A DNA stretch of 64,000 bases, from assembly GCA_003116995.1 (NCBI GenBank), contig BDSL01000063.1:124001-188000 (forward strand), given 5' to 3'. This DNA comes from Yamagishiella unicocca (lineage: Eukaryota > Chlorophyta > Chlorophyceae > Chlamydomonadales > Volvocaceae). Positions 11,681 through 23,046 of the stretch are shown in pieces. The notes beneath the pieces are model-generated. The model was not told the origin of the DNA, did no database searches, and saw only the letters and a list, made by a program, of their open reading frames with translations. The translations under genes and the position numbers were made by a program. Every line of letters begins with the position of its first letter. Position 1 is the first letter of the stretch.

Positions 11681-14600
11681 CTGTGCAATTGCAGTTGGAG
11701 AAGAATTAGGGTTTGGAATGGGCTCGTTGTTTTTCGGTCCGGGTGGTCACGGTGTCAGGTCTGGGTGGGTCCGGGCGTCTGGTTGGGTCGGGGTTTGACG
11801 ACGGGGTGGGGTGGGGGGTATGTTGCAGGGTCTTTGAGGAAGACCTGTGGATGCGAGAAAAAACTCTTTAGAACAGACGTTTTGAGATGCATGTTGGAGA
11901 ACTGGGGTGAAGATACAAAAGACGAGGGTCAAATGTGGACCTTCGGCAGCTAAGCAAAATTGGAGGCGGCTAGACGAAAGGAACCCCGAGGACCCCGCGC
12001 GACGCAAGGAAACGTTTCGCGGAACGGAGTGGGGGGGGGGGTCGAGGGGGGGATGCGGCAGGATCGGGGGGGGTCGACAAATCAAAGGAGATGAAGATGG
12101 TGGTCCAATAAGAGGTAATTGGCGAGTAGTCGGAGGCGCTGTTGAATCGTGACATAACGGAAACGTAGACTTGCAGGAAATCTAGTTGGTGCTATGAACG
12201 CGACTGAAGCAGTGAACTAAGTAAAGGCAGCTGGAGGAGAAGCTGATCTTAAGAAGTGAACGCTGGTCGTAATAATAGGCGAAGCCAATGGCGGTGGAGA
12301 CGAAAGGGAACCCGGTCTGTTACGTGTAACAAATGAAAAATGTAGAATGACTTGAAGAGTGGCAAGGAAAGACCGGCATTGCGCACCATTGCGCGCCGAG
12401 CTTGTAAAGGCGGCGAGCGTCAGGACCGGACCGCGAGGATGAGGGCATGTGACGGGCAGGTAAGGAAAGAGGGCGGGATCCGATGGGTGACTAGCACGTA
12501 AATATGAGGAGGGAGGACAGGGCAAGGTTACAGTGCCGGATGGGTACGGCGGATGGGTACGGCGAGTAGGGGGCCCGATGTATGACAAGCCAGGACGACG
12601 GGGGGTGGGGGATGCGGTGGGGCCGGGGGTGGCAGAAAAACCGGTTACACGACGGGACAGGCTAGTTGGTGCAGGGTCGTCGGACACCGATTTTGTGGGC
12701 GCATGCTGGAGCACCGGGACTGACTACCGGCAAACCCATGGAGGCGGCCTGTCGGGGCTGTGAAAAGAAAACGAATAAGCAAGAACGTGGTAACGTATAG
12801 TGGCGGTGCAGCCCGGCGACCGTGAGATGCCAGCAGCGAACGTCCGGGACCGCGCCGCCGTGCTGGATGTGGTGGGGTCCAGGGGGGGTCGGGGAAGGGG
12901 GAGGGGACATGCAGAGATGGGAACCGGGGGGAGCGGGGGTTGTGTGTGGCGGGTTCCAGGGGGTTGGGGGGGGGATCCGGGGGGGGGGTTGTACGAAAGA
13001 GGGGGCGTTGGGGGGATGCGGTGGGGTCATGGGGGTCATGGGATCTAGTTGGGTTCTTAGGCGGTGTCATGGGGGTTATGTGGTGTGGTGTTGGGGTTGG
13101 GATGAGGTTGGGGTGGTGTCAGGCTGGGAAGGAGGCGACATGATGGCAGTGTTGGGTCAGGGTTGAGGCGTGGTTGAGATTGGGTCTTACTTTCATAGGG
13201 CGGGGGGAAGGCAGGGGAAGGGGAGGATCAGATAAGCTTCCAGTCTCACCTCCAGCACTGCTCGACAAGCTGTCCAGTCACCCTTGGATGGTGGCAGGCA
13301 CATGCAGGTCTTCCAAAGCAGCTTGGCTTTGTCGACTGCCGCCCGGTACAGCTTGGTGTTGCAGGGCAGGGTTGCAAAAGCGTGTGCTAACAGCTCGCCC
13401 TCTGATTGGCCCTGCAAGCGGGCCTTCTCAGCTGACAGCCAACGGAGCACATCGTGGCTGTACTCCGTGTGCGACTCCATGCCACCCAGGGCACCAATGA
13501 CAGCAGGGGCGTTGCCGGCGTCGATGATAGCCTTCAGGAAGCTCCAATCACACAACATGCGATCCAAATACCCTGCGGCATCACCCGGCCTGTACTGCGC
13601 TGCTGCGGCCAAGTGAACCACCGTGTACTTGAGCATGTATGAAGAGCCGCTACTGGCTAGAGAGCCTGAAGACTGCTGTCTCCAGGTCTCAGCCAGATGC
13701 AGACCTATGCGGGTGTGGCCATCTCCAATATTAGCTGCGTACTTGCCACTCTGGGCGGGATCCCGCAGCCAGTCTGCCAGGGTCTTGTGCACCTGAAGGT
13801 GGGGTATGGGACCACCGTGCAAGTGTGTGCAAGAAAATGAAAACAGCTTGCATGTATGACAGGCATGGTAGGAATGGAACAACCTGCACCAAAGGCTACC
13901 TGGGTATGTGGTGGTAGTTCCAACTCGTCCTAGCCAACTGCATGCATGGCTAGCTCCCACACCCTGGCCGTACCACCTCCCCTCCCCGCCCCCCAATTCG
14001 ATACCCCCCATCCAGCCCCCCTCGTCAGAACCCACTAGGTCCCTGCCAGGACCCACTAGCCCCCTGCCAGGACCCACTAGGCCCCTCTCAGAGCCCGCAA
14101 GCCCTGCTTTCCGCACCATGTACAGGTGGTGCTCATCCAAGAAGAACAGCGTGGGGAATCCGGGTAGCTTCTCTATGGCGACATCAAGGCCTAGCTGCTG
14201 GATGAAGGAGTGCGACAGGGGCTCCTTGGCAGCCACCACTACTGCCACCAGGGCAGCCACCAGGACAGCATCATCCTGGCTGAGCTTTCCATACGCAGAC
14301 TCGAAGATTTGTTGGAAAAGGCCGTAGACGTCGGCCTGCTGGGGGGACCCATCTCGGAAGGTGGTGGGGACTGAATGCTCGGGGCCAGCACTGATGGCTG
14401 CTGCAACTGTGTAGTATACCATCATGCTGCTGCCAGCAGCTGTTGCCATGCCACTGCCGGCCATGGTGTATAACTCCGCGGGCGACATCCGCACCACACT
14501 GCCCAGAAACGCGCGCTCCAGGCAGGGCATTACCTGGCCCGCCGCCGCATCAGGTCGGGTGGTAAATATGAAGCGAACGTGAGACGGTAGGTTCTTCAGG

Positions 14601-17025
14601 TGGGCGGTGATGAGCCGCAGGATGCTATTGCCGCATGCAACTGGACAAGTCTGCTTGCCGCTGCTGCTGCCACCGCCGCTGCTGCTTGCCGCCTGCGGTT
14701 GCTGCAGCTGCTCGTCCGGCGGGTCTGCCTCATCCAAAGCATCCAGCAGGATCACCACCTGTGACATCTCCATCTTGTCCATGAGCTCCCGACTCCCATT
14801 GCTGAGCGGCTCCTTGATGAGCATGTCGAACGCTTCCTCCATATCCCTTAGCCGGGCCACCCTGGTCACGTCCAGCTGCAGCAGGCGCTCTCGGAACCAC
14901 GGAAGCCTGCGAGGAACACGAGCAGCAAGCGGGCAAGGCGCTATCGTGCTTAGCTGCTGGTCCTATGCTTTGCGAGGGCTTCAGCAATCGGCCAACCGCG
15001 CCTTTGCGCAGCCTTAGTTGCGCGAACCAAACAGATTTAGTTGTCCCGCGCCTGCGAAAGCTCTCACCCCAGGGGAGCTAGCCTTGTACCAAGCGATGAC
15101 CGACCGTCCAGGACCAGGTGACACCAACAAGCATACACGTAAGCTAACGAAAAACGGTCACCTTGCCGCAATGCAAAATGCCCCAAACCACACGGCCTGA
15201 GAGCCACCCAATTAGCAAGCTACCCGCTAGTCCCAACCCAGAAGAGTGAGGCGTGAAGCCCTCGACACATTCGCACTGACTGCACTTCCAGCATCCGCTT
15301 CCATCCATCCTCTGGACAAAATGCTCACCGCTCGGATAGCTGGAATGCCAGGCCCTTGATGACTTGTACAGGGTCCAGACGGCGCTGGTCGGAGTACTTG
15401 ATGAAGTGGTAAGCGGTGATGGCATCACGAAACGAATCTCCTGTCGCCAGCATGGCTGAGACAGTGGACTTGCCCTCGCCTGCCCCAGCCTCGACACACA
15501 ACACTCGGCCCGCAGGTGGTGAGTCCAGCCAATCCTTAATGGCTCCAAGCTGCCAGTTAGTGCCCTTTGTCCTTTCCATAAGCCGTCGCAGGTCCAGCTT
15601 GTACCTCAATGGTTGGAGCAAGAGCTGCAGCTTTAGCTTGCTGTTGAAGTTCTCAGGCGACCCGTAGAGCTTATTGACCTGCGCCAAGATCATTTCCTTG
15701 TCCTTGGGGTCAACACACTCTGCTTCCGCGACGTTGATGCTCTTGAACACAGAGATGAGATCCTCCGGACCGAGGTGCATGTGGAGCCCATCCATACCGT
15801 GCGCACCCAGCGTCCTGGCCCACTCAAAGATGCACCATGCACGGGTGGCCGGCCTGCAGCCCCCCTCCATCACCACAATCGTTCCCTGGCACGCTTTGAC
15901 AGTGTTCCAAAACGCCTCAGGCGTTATGTCTTGCTTCTTGGCCTCCGTTCCGTCATGCTGGTTCACTGAGAAGCAGTCCAGCCAGACTGTGGTGTCGTCG
16001 CTAGCATTCTGCAGGAAGTCCAGCACGGACTTGATCAGACAACCTGCCTTGTTCATCCCTGGGGCAAGGAATGCAGGGTCAGGGCAACATATTGATTGGC
16101 CGTGCGATAAAGTCAGCATCTATCTATCCGGGTGTGCATGGCGCGGCACATACAGCTACGTGACAGGGAGAACGCGACGTAAATAAAACGTAAATGCACA
16201 CAGCAGATGGTTCTTGAGCACATTCTAGGAGCAGACAACATGCGCATGGCGGCAAGGGGCTGTAAGGAGCCAATAAACTAAACATAATAAGCTACGTTTG
16301 CCCGACCAGGTAAATGCAGATGGACTGAGCGATGGAATGCAGGCTAATCAGGGGTGCGCAACGACATACGTCACCCCGCCTGGTCCCCCTCCCCTCTGCC
16401 CACACACACTCCCCCGCTCCCGTCACCTTTGCCTACCCCTTTCCTCTCCTTCTTGCCCTTGTCGGTTATATGTTTCCACCCGTGTGCGACTGCTGAACTC
16501 CATCTGTCCCAGTCGCTAAGCCCTCTTCTGGGAGTGCAGCCATACTTCGAGCGCATCCACACAACGCCCTATACCCATCTTGCCAGCAGGCTTCAAACAG
16601 CGACATGCCGCTGCGCCTTGCCCCTGCGCCCCACCCTGCTGCGCCCGTAGCTCTCGCCAGGACCAATGATACGATCCCCTCTGCCTCCGTGTACTGCCGT
16701 CAGCCGCCTTGTCGCCACCAGCCGACTCGTGAGTCCTCACGGACCCCACCCGAGCCACCCACCGGCAGCATCGCAACCTACATGCGTGGCTGACGAAGTA
16801 CTGGGGGGCCCTCACATCTCGGGGGTCCACCAGATCCTCCATCTCGACCAGGCGGCAACGATCCCGCTTCGTCACCTCCTTCACCCACTTCTCGACCACA
16901 TCGTTGGTGCTCACGGCCTCAAACTCGTTACCAAACTTGTCACGCAACAGAGTGTGGACTTTCCGCAGGCCCCGCAGTGTGATGCCCAGCTCGGATGTGG
17001 TGACGCCAGCACCCTCCCTGCACAT
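9866..17025 (-). CDS. TIR-like/NACHT/WD40 receptor (NLR-like STAND NTPase), copy A, C-terminally truncated
   Basis: Candidate intracellular NLR-like sensor: TIR-like effector, NACHT switch, WD40 ligand-sensing array. Exons on the minus strand: 17025-16782, 16058-15329, 14906-14117, 13792-13250 and 11680-9866; phases join, giving about 1373 residues. Seen: FVSHAW formed across the first splice (T|GG), VWLDCFSVNQHDG, ATRAWCIFEW (position of the TIR catalytic Glu), Walker A GAGEGKST, Walker B VVILLDALDEAD, sensor FIFTTRPDA, then VHKTLADWL and a helical linker before the WD40 exon. The first ATG could instead be preceded by an acceptor (GTGCAG), so an upstream exon is possible. In the 15th WD repeat 4 bases are missing (near 9880), creating a stop at 9866; the remaining repeat and a half (9645-9865) lie out of frame. 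Fourteen repeats remain, so activity is conceivable. Confidence 0.8.
11681..13249. other. Receptor copy A intron 4 with dispersed repeats
   Basis: A 1.57-kb intron between the linker exon and the WD40 exon; no gene is seen. It holds a copy of the RT-element terminal sequence at about 11829-11915 (TTAGAACAGACGTTTTGAGA), a second dispersed repeat at about 12630-12720 (AAAAACCGGTTACACGACGG, also inverted near 57310-57380) and a G-rich block at 12880-13180 that is conserved in copy B. Confidence 0.6.
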
Positions 17026-18041
17026 GGGATAGGTGACACGGATGGTGGGGGAAGGAGGGCGACATGCGCGCCCAGGGGACCACTCACAGGTCAGAGGAGG
17101 TAAGTGGATGCAGCACCACCAAGAGGCAACACTACTGCGACGCTAGCAGAGCCAAACTGCGAGGCAAATAGTGCGGCCCTGCTGCTCTACCCGACCCGCA
17201 TCACAGTAGGCAGATCCGTACAGTTTATGCCGACTGGCTCCAGACGACCCCTGCCCCCGGCGCCAACCGACCGCCCAGCCCACCTGTCTTTTCTTTGTTT
17301 TTTTTGCGGCCGCTCCCCTTCACCAACACCTGAGTCGCCACCGACAGTGGAGTACGTCAAGCCCTGTGTAGGAGTGTGCGTGGGTGGGAGAGTTGGGTTG
17401 GTGTGGGGCGAGTTCCGGTCGGCGTGGGTTGTGGTCGGAATTAGCTAAAAACCATTGTGCACGGGTAATTCCGTGGGGATCCATATAAACAACTGGTGTA
17501 AGTAAAAAATGGGTGGGCATCTTGTGCTGCTCCTATGTCCAGAAGGACTGCGCGAGCACTCCATTCTGCTCGCAGACTTTTCTGCTATGCGCGCCGCATG
17601 ACCACTGCCGTGGTATCCTGCAGATGGGAATGAAAATGAAACAACGGCATGCAGACAACAAGTGGTTCCGGCGATCTGGTGTCCCAGCAGGATACGCATG
17701 TGTGCTTGTGGCGGCCTGACATTCCTCACCATATTTTTTTGCTGACTATTGTAAATGTCAAACTAACATCCACCTAATTTGAGGGTCGGCTTGGACCAAA
17801 AGCACAATGCTGCTGGTTGTCGGCGATTCCAACAACGCAGCAGCAGGAGTAACGCCCTCTCCAATATGCCGTAATGGTGTTGTACGTATGTAGTGAATTG
17901 AGCATGAAGTGTTCGGCCTAGGCTGTACGGAAGTACGGAAGGTGCGGAAAAGCAGCGGCAGGCTCAGTGCCTGCACCACTGCGGATACATAGCCACCCTC
18001 CAAAACGTCAGAGGCGATATTCTAGGCACAGGAGTACCGCG
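17026..18041. other. Receptor 5' flank, no recognised gene
   Basis: Shared with 45310-46518 of unit B. A donor-like GTGAGTGG lies at about 17085-17092 on the minus strand, so an upstream receptor exon may end there. Copy A lacks about 70 bases here relative to copy B (B: about 45374-45446). Otherwise no coding signal was recognised. Confidence 0.4.
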
Positions 18042-18641
18042 TTAGGCGTGAAGAAAGCCACACCCCCCCAGGGCGTCGGGGCGGCTGGCCACAGCCATGT
18101 AATAAGCCAGAGTGTACACGAAACAGAATGCCGGCTGGCCTGGCGTGGGGTACAGGTAGACGGGGGGCGCCCGGCTGACTCGGCTGGCCTTAGTACCTCG
18201 CTCCACGGGGCACAACACCGGACCATGATAGCCCGCCGGCCAAAGAGCGGGCGCCAGCAGCGGGAAACCGCCAAGGGGTCGGCGGATGTCAGCTGGGTCC
18301 ACGAAGTCCGCCAGGCCCAGCTTGCCGACGTCGTGTCCCCGCTGCGCTCTTGCCCACATGTACTGGGAGCAGAGCAGGTCTCGCGAGATCAGCAAGGTGT
18401 CGATAATGGTAGTGGCGGCCTCTGCTTGCGCCCACAAGTAAGCAATCAGCTGCTGATGTTTCTCCACCGTCAAGGGCACCGCCGAGTGCTCCTCATCATA
18501 GCCGCCCAGCATAGACAGTCGCTGGTATGCCTTACGGAAATCGGAGACCCACACGGACTCACACGGATTGCCCTGACCAGTCGACTCGCAGTACGATCCA
18601 GTACGGCCGAGCCGGGTCCGGGAAGCGCAGATCGAGAACAA
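18042..18641 (-). pseudogene. Tyrosine recombinase remnant (DIRS/Crypton-like), copy A
   Basis: A 199-codon open stretch resembling the N-terminal part of algal DIRS/Crypton-type tyrosine recombinases. Seen: GNPCESVWVSDFRKAYQR, HSAVPLTVEKHQQLIAYLW, SQYMWARAQRGHDVGKLGL, and QPAFCFVYTLAYYM before the catalytic half. The catalytic HxxR region present in copy B (46519-46893) is missing here; the frame ends shortly after DALGG. A further likely N-terminal piece (LPLRWVIPPEGSYNF) lies upstream at about 18643-18690 in another frame. A relic mobile element that was in place before the duplication. Confidence 0.6.
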
Positions 18642-19639
18642 AGTTGTAGCTGCCCTCGGGCGGAATAACCCACCGCAGCGGGAGTGCTTCCTGGATGAAA
18701 GTGGACTATACTATGGGTGTTCAGCAGTACTGAACGGGAGTTAAAGGAATCAACGCACCGGTAGATATGATGGTGATGCCAGAAGAGACGGCACAGACTC
18801 AGCATCCATCGTAGCCGTACAGTGACTTAAATCGACTCTATGCGTTCGCGACCACCCTCCCACCCAACAAACTAATATGGGGCCGGATTGTTTACACAGC
18901 ATGCTAGCCTGGGAGGTCAGTTGCGGCAGGAGACCCGTCCACACCGTGCTAGTCCAAAGTACGGTTACGAGCATTTGCACTTAAGCAACGATGGGGGCCT
19001 TGCGTCCCTCCCAGCTAAACATGTCTGGCGGGGTTGTGCTCTCCGAACGCACGCGCAGACAGCTTGCCGCTGCTAGGCACGCTGGCAGGCAGGCAGGAAC
19101 CCATAATGAAAGCCGCCAAGCTCGGCTAGCCCGGCAAGCACAGCTCTCCAAACGGCACGAAATGCTCGCAGGCGGCTGGCGCAACACGGAACTCGTTTTC
19201 ATGTACCCAATATGTGATCTAGTGTGCTTTACTGAAAAACAAATGATTAGCTGTTCCGAAGATGTCACGGTCTTGGGCGCCGTTCTGGGCGAGTCCATGG
19301 AGCATCCGTATGCACTCTGGATGCTTCCCTAGTCCCTAACCGCACCCACGCGTACGGCAATGGTCGTACAGTGACGCCCTTGCCTCCACGCTCTCCCTGT
19401 ACTGGAATTTTTGCACCCGCCCAACTTCCGAGCATCCACCGCATTCCACACTGGGACCTTCCTGGCTCCTACCAACCCTACCCCAACGCCCGCAGCCAGC
19501 GCATCTACCCCCCTGCTTCTTGTCCTGGCAAGCAAGTGCCCTCAGCATCAGCCCCTCACGCACCGCAGCCCCCTCGCGCTACCAGCACCGCATCGTGCCC
19601 AAGGCGACGACTCCCACCGCGCCCAAGGCAACGCAGCCA
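18642..19639. other. Shared non-coding stretch between recombinase relic and bZIP 3' end
   Basis: Closely matches 47229-48228 of unit B. Apart from the recombinase N-terminal scrap at its start, no convincing gene was found. It presumably holds the 3' flank of the bZIP gene. Confidence 0.4.
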
Positions 19640-19797
19640 TCCCGCTGTCCACATCGGCCGGTCATACCTCCGGCACCAGCAGCACCACCCCGCTGTCCAC
19701 ATCGGCCGGTCATACCTCCGGCACCAGCAGCACCACCCCGCTGTCCACATCGGCCGGTCATACCTCCGGCACCAGCAGCGCCACCCTGCTGTCCGCA
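19640..19797. repeat. 48-bp minisatellite at the bZIP stop codon, about 3 copies
   Basis: Units around ATCGGCCGGTCATACCTCCG plus GCACCAGCAGCGCCACCCTG. Each unit repeats the last bZIP codons (VDSRVALLVPEV and TGA, minus strand). Copy B has about 17 units. Confidence 0.88.
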
Positions 19798-21604
19798 TCC
19801 ACAGGCTCCTCCTTGATCAGGAAATCGTCCACATCCGGCAGGGGCAGCGACAGACCCTCCAGGCCGTCAAGCGCCATAGGCGACCCGACCAACATGTCCA
19901 TCGTCGGACCCCCCGATAGCTCCCCAGACGCCATCACCACCACGCCCACGTCCGTGCCAAAGCCGCCGGGGCGGCCGCAAGGGACGGGGCTGCAGCCGGC
20001 GGCGGCGGTGGTGGCGGTGGCGGCGTCGAAGGCCGTGCGCGGCGGGGCGGGATCCACACGGAGATGCAGGTGGTGCGGGAGGGGGTGTCCGGTGGCAGCC
20101 ATGTCGGTGTCGGAGCTGCTGCCGCACGCCAGAGCTGTGGTGCCGCGCTGCGGTCCCAGCAGCCCCTCGCTGCCGTCACCGTACCCGCCCAAGAGTGCAC
20201 CCGCCGAGGGATGCCGTCGATGTTGGTGGTTGTGTTGTTGCTGTTGCTGCTGTTGCTCCTGTTGTTGTTGTTGCTGCTGCTGTCGTTGTTGGTGATGTTG
20301 TTGCAAGTGGTGGGGCTGTTGATGGTGATGTGGGGGTGGAGGTGACTGGGCGGGTGACCCAGCAGCGGCCGTTGCCAAGTGGCCCGAGCCGCGCAGCTGG
20401 AGGGGCAGGTGGGGGAAGGTGTACGAGCCGTGCGACCCCGCCGCGCACGGCAGCAGGGAGCTGGCTGTCTGCGGCGCAGCAGCCTGGGTCTGCGAGCCAC
20501 CACTGCAGGTAGCGACCCCCGCGTGCGGCAAGGGCGGCTGAAAGGGGCTTTGGGCGGCGCCCGTACCGGCGGCGCAAACGGACCCGAACTGAAACACCAT
20601 GTCCTCCTGCGGAACCCGCTCCACCGGCTGCACGTGCTGCGGCGGCTGTTGGTGCTGTTGGTGCTGCTGGTGGGAGTCAAAGTCGGCCAGACTCGTGGCC
20701 GGCAGCGCCTCAGAAAGCGCACCCCTGGGGCCCGAGCCCAGCCCAGGGACCAGCGTCGTCAGGTGGGAGGCCGACAGGCTGGAGCCCTCGGGGGCTCGGG
20801 CTGCCTCGGCAGCGGAAGCAGGCCGCCCAGGTCAGCCCGCGCCGTCCCGCCGCTGAAGGACGCGGCGGCCCCGGCGGCGCCCGCCGGCGGCATGGCGCCA
20901 CCACCAGCTGCCGCTGGTGCGCTGCAGGTGGCTGCGGCGCCGTTGCCGTCCCGTGGACCGGGCTGCAGCGGACGCGGCAACAGCCGCCCAGCGGCCGCCG
21001 CCAGCCCCGCCGGCACTGCGACGCCCAGCTGCCTCAGCTCCTCCACCACCGCCGCCTGCATGGCCCCCGCCGCCGCCAGCTCCCGCCGCAGCCCCACCAG
21101 CTGGTGCTGCGCCCCCGCCGCCGCAACCAGCAGCTCCCGCCGCCGAGCCGCCGCCGCAACCACCTGCTGGCGGGAGGCGTCCGTCGCTGTGCGCGCCGCC
21201 GCCACCTGCTGCTCCAGCTCGTTGATGACCTGCAGCTTCTTCATGCGGGAGCGGTGGGCAGACTGGCGGTTGGCGATGATGCGCTTGGCGCGCTTGGGGT
21301 CGAGCTGCGAGGGGTCCAGCGCGTTGTCCCGGGTCTGGCCCGCGAACTCGGCTAGCGGCTTGTCCGAAACTGGGAGGCCCAACTGGCGCGGGGAGGGGGG
21401 CGGAAGGGGGGGAAGCGTGTGGAAAAGGGTTCGTGGGGGCGGTGGGGAGGGGGCCAGGCAGGGTGGATGAGGATGGCGGGATGGCCGCGACAGCGACCGC
21501 GATGACTCTGAAGGGTTATACCTGTCTGTGCAGGCCCCGCACTACTTCAGTCCCCACGAGAGCGGCCTCCCGCGGCCCGCCCACACCCGGTGGAGCTCCC
21601 CGCG

Positions 21605-21775
21605 CCCTGCGCCTCCCTGCCACCCCACTGCCCTTCCACCCCACTGCCCTGCCACCCTCACTCCCCTTCCACCCCACTGCCCTGCCACCCCACTGCCTGC
21701 CACCCCACTCCCCTTCCGACCCGCTGCCCTGCCCTGCCACTCCACTGCCCTGCCACCCCACTGCCCTGCGCCTCC
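21605..21775. repeat. Imperfect CCACTGCCCTGCCACC-type minisatellite
   Basis: Irregular units of about 15-17 bases rich in CCACCCCACTGCCCTG in bZIP intron 1, copy A only. The equivalent part of copy B (about 50873-50900) is one short unit. Confidence 0.7.
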
Positions 21776-21804
21776 CTTCCAAGGCGTTGGCCGCCGCGAC
21801 CCGG

Positions 21805-21836
21805 AAACCCTAACAACCTAAAACCCTAACACCCTA
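21805..21836. repeat. Interstitial telomere-like repeats
   Basis: Imperfect AAACCCTAA units in bZIP intron 1. The same place in copy B (50931-50968) has a slightly longer run including AAACCCTAAAACCCTAACAC. These resemble plant/algal telomere repeats but are short and degenerate. Confidence 0.5.
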
Positions 21837-22265
21837 ATGCCCTGTGCTCCCTCAAGGGCTATCTGCCCAGCGCAGCTCCGCCCATTTCTCACCAGCCGAT
21901 TGCTAGGGTTACGCACGTGCCGGGGGCCACCAGCCGAGGCCGTCATGCTGCCGCCCTGCGGACCCTCAGCAGCAGGGCTGCAGGACGCGCCACTGCGGCG
22001 CTGGCCTGGCCCCCCGCCCTGCTGCTGCTCCTGCGCCGCAGTGCCTGCCAGCCCGACCCCGGCGCCGCTGCTCGTCGTGATGCGGGGACCTCGCGGCCAC
22101 GCCAGCTGCATAGCGCCCGCGCCGCGCCCTGCGTCGCGCGCTGCTGGAGGAGTGGTGCCTAGATCCTCGGTGTCGCCGTCCAGGTCGCCGTCCACGTCAA
22201 CGTCCACGTCTTCCAGGTCAAGCTCGTCCTCCTCGACGCCCTGAAGCAGGTCCAGCAAGTCGTCC

Positions 22266-23040
22266 AGCTGCAGCTATCCGCACCGCCGCGTCCTGCCATC
22301 TCACCGCCACGTCCTGTCCTGATCGAGCAGCGCCATCAGCGCCACGCGCTTCGCCGGGGCCACCAGACATAGCGGCGCACCCCGGAAACGCAAATGGGCG
22401 GTGCGGCATCATCTCTCATCCCCGGCTCCTATTGACGCGGGTGGTGAAGCTCTGGTGGATGCTGGGCTGTTTATTTCGCGTTACGCGGTCGGCCTCCCAT
22501 ACCCCTGGTCTGGCTGGAGTTGTCGCCGCGTCTGGCTCCCACATCTAATCCAGCACACGCATTGAACCCCAGCGGGAGCGCATCGAGGCCACCTGCGCCT
22601 CGCCGATCCTCACACCGGGTTAGCAACAGACTTTGCAACAGACTTAGCACAGCGCCCACTGCCGCCCATGGAATGCTGCATTGCAAGCTGGTGAAGGCTG
22701 TGTGTATTCCATGGCACACTCAAACCTCACTTCAGCGCACCCCAACGTTGGGCTACGAGTGCAGCGGCGCCGTCGCCGCGGCGCCCGGAGACCTCTGGAG
22801 GCGCAGCTGCAGCAGGTGGATGTCGGTGCTGACCCAGTCGGGGTGCAGCTCCCGGTGGGGCACCTGGGAGGGCTCGGGGCGCCGGGGAGGGTTATTCAGC
22901 GCGCGAGTAGGGTTATTCAGCCGGGGCCAACAGCAGGTCGGCAGCCCTGCTGGGCGGCCGTGCTGTTGGCCGAAACTGCAGGCGTAGACAAAACGTTCTG
23001 AGTTTATGACCCTAATTTAAATGAGAGTCAAGCGGCCGTC
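22266..23040. other. Junction spacer between duplicated units
   Basis: Sequence unique in this window that joins the broken bZIP of unit A to the 3' end of unit B's methyltransferase. It contains one exon-like fragment (22753-22863, listed separately); nothing else was recognised. Confidence 0.5.
22753..22863 (-). CDS. Possible terminal exon of an unidentified gene
   Basis: A minus-strand acceptor (CCTCCCAG at 22864-22871) is followed by an open 36-codon stretch beginning VPHRELHPDWVSTDIHLLQL and ending LHS before a TAG. It looks like a real C-terminal exon by its non-repetitive composition, but no family was recognised and no partner exon was found in the spacer. It may be a fragment trapped at the duplication junction. 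Confidence 0.3.
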   Translation of the reverse strand: MPHRELHPDWVSTDIHLLQLRLQRSPGAAATAPLHS

Positions 23041-23046
23041 ACAACC

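Larger units (their letters stand above)
19758..22265 (-). pseudogene. bZIP transcription factor, copy A: N-terminus missing and frameshifted
   Basis: Decayed duplicate of the intact gene at 49017-51662. The exon from 21382 down retains the basic region (DPKRAKRIIANRQSAHRSR) and leucine-zipper stretch. An 8-base insertion (extra GGGGCTCG near 20790) shifts the frame after LLPLPRQPE; the original frame resumes as 20633-19758. The 5' exon is cut at about 22265, inside the codons for DDLLDLL, where unit A ends, so the start and about the first 110 codons are absent. Intron 1 carries an expanded CACTGCCCTGCCACCCC repeat (about 21605-21775) absent from copy B. Confidence 0.82.

Noticed and set aside
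20064..20345. Poly-leucine/valine 'membrane protein' on the plus strand (also 49323-49604)
   Set aside because: It is the reverse complement of the poly-Gln/His coding stretch of the bZIP gene.
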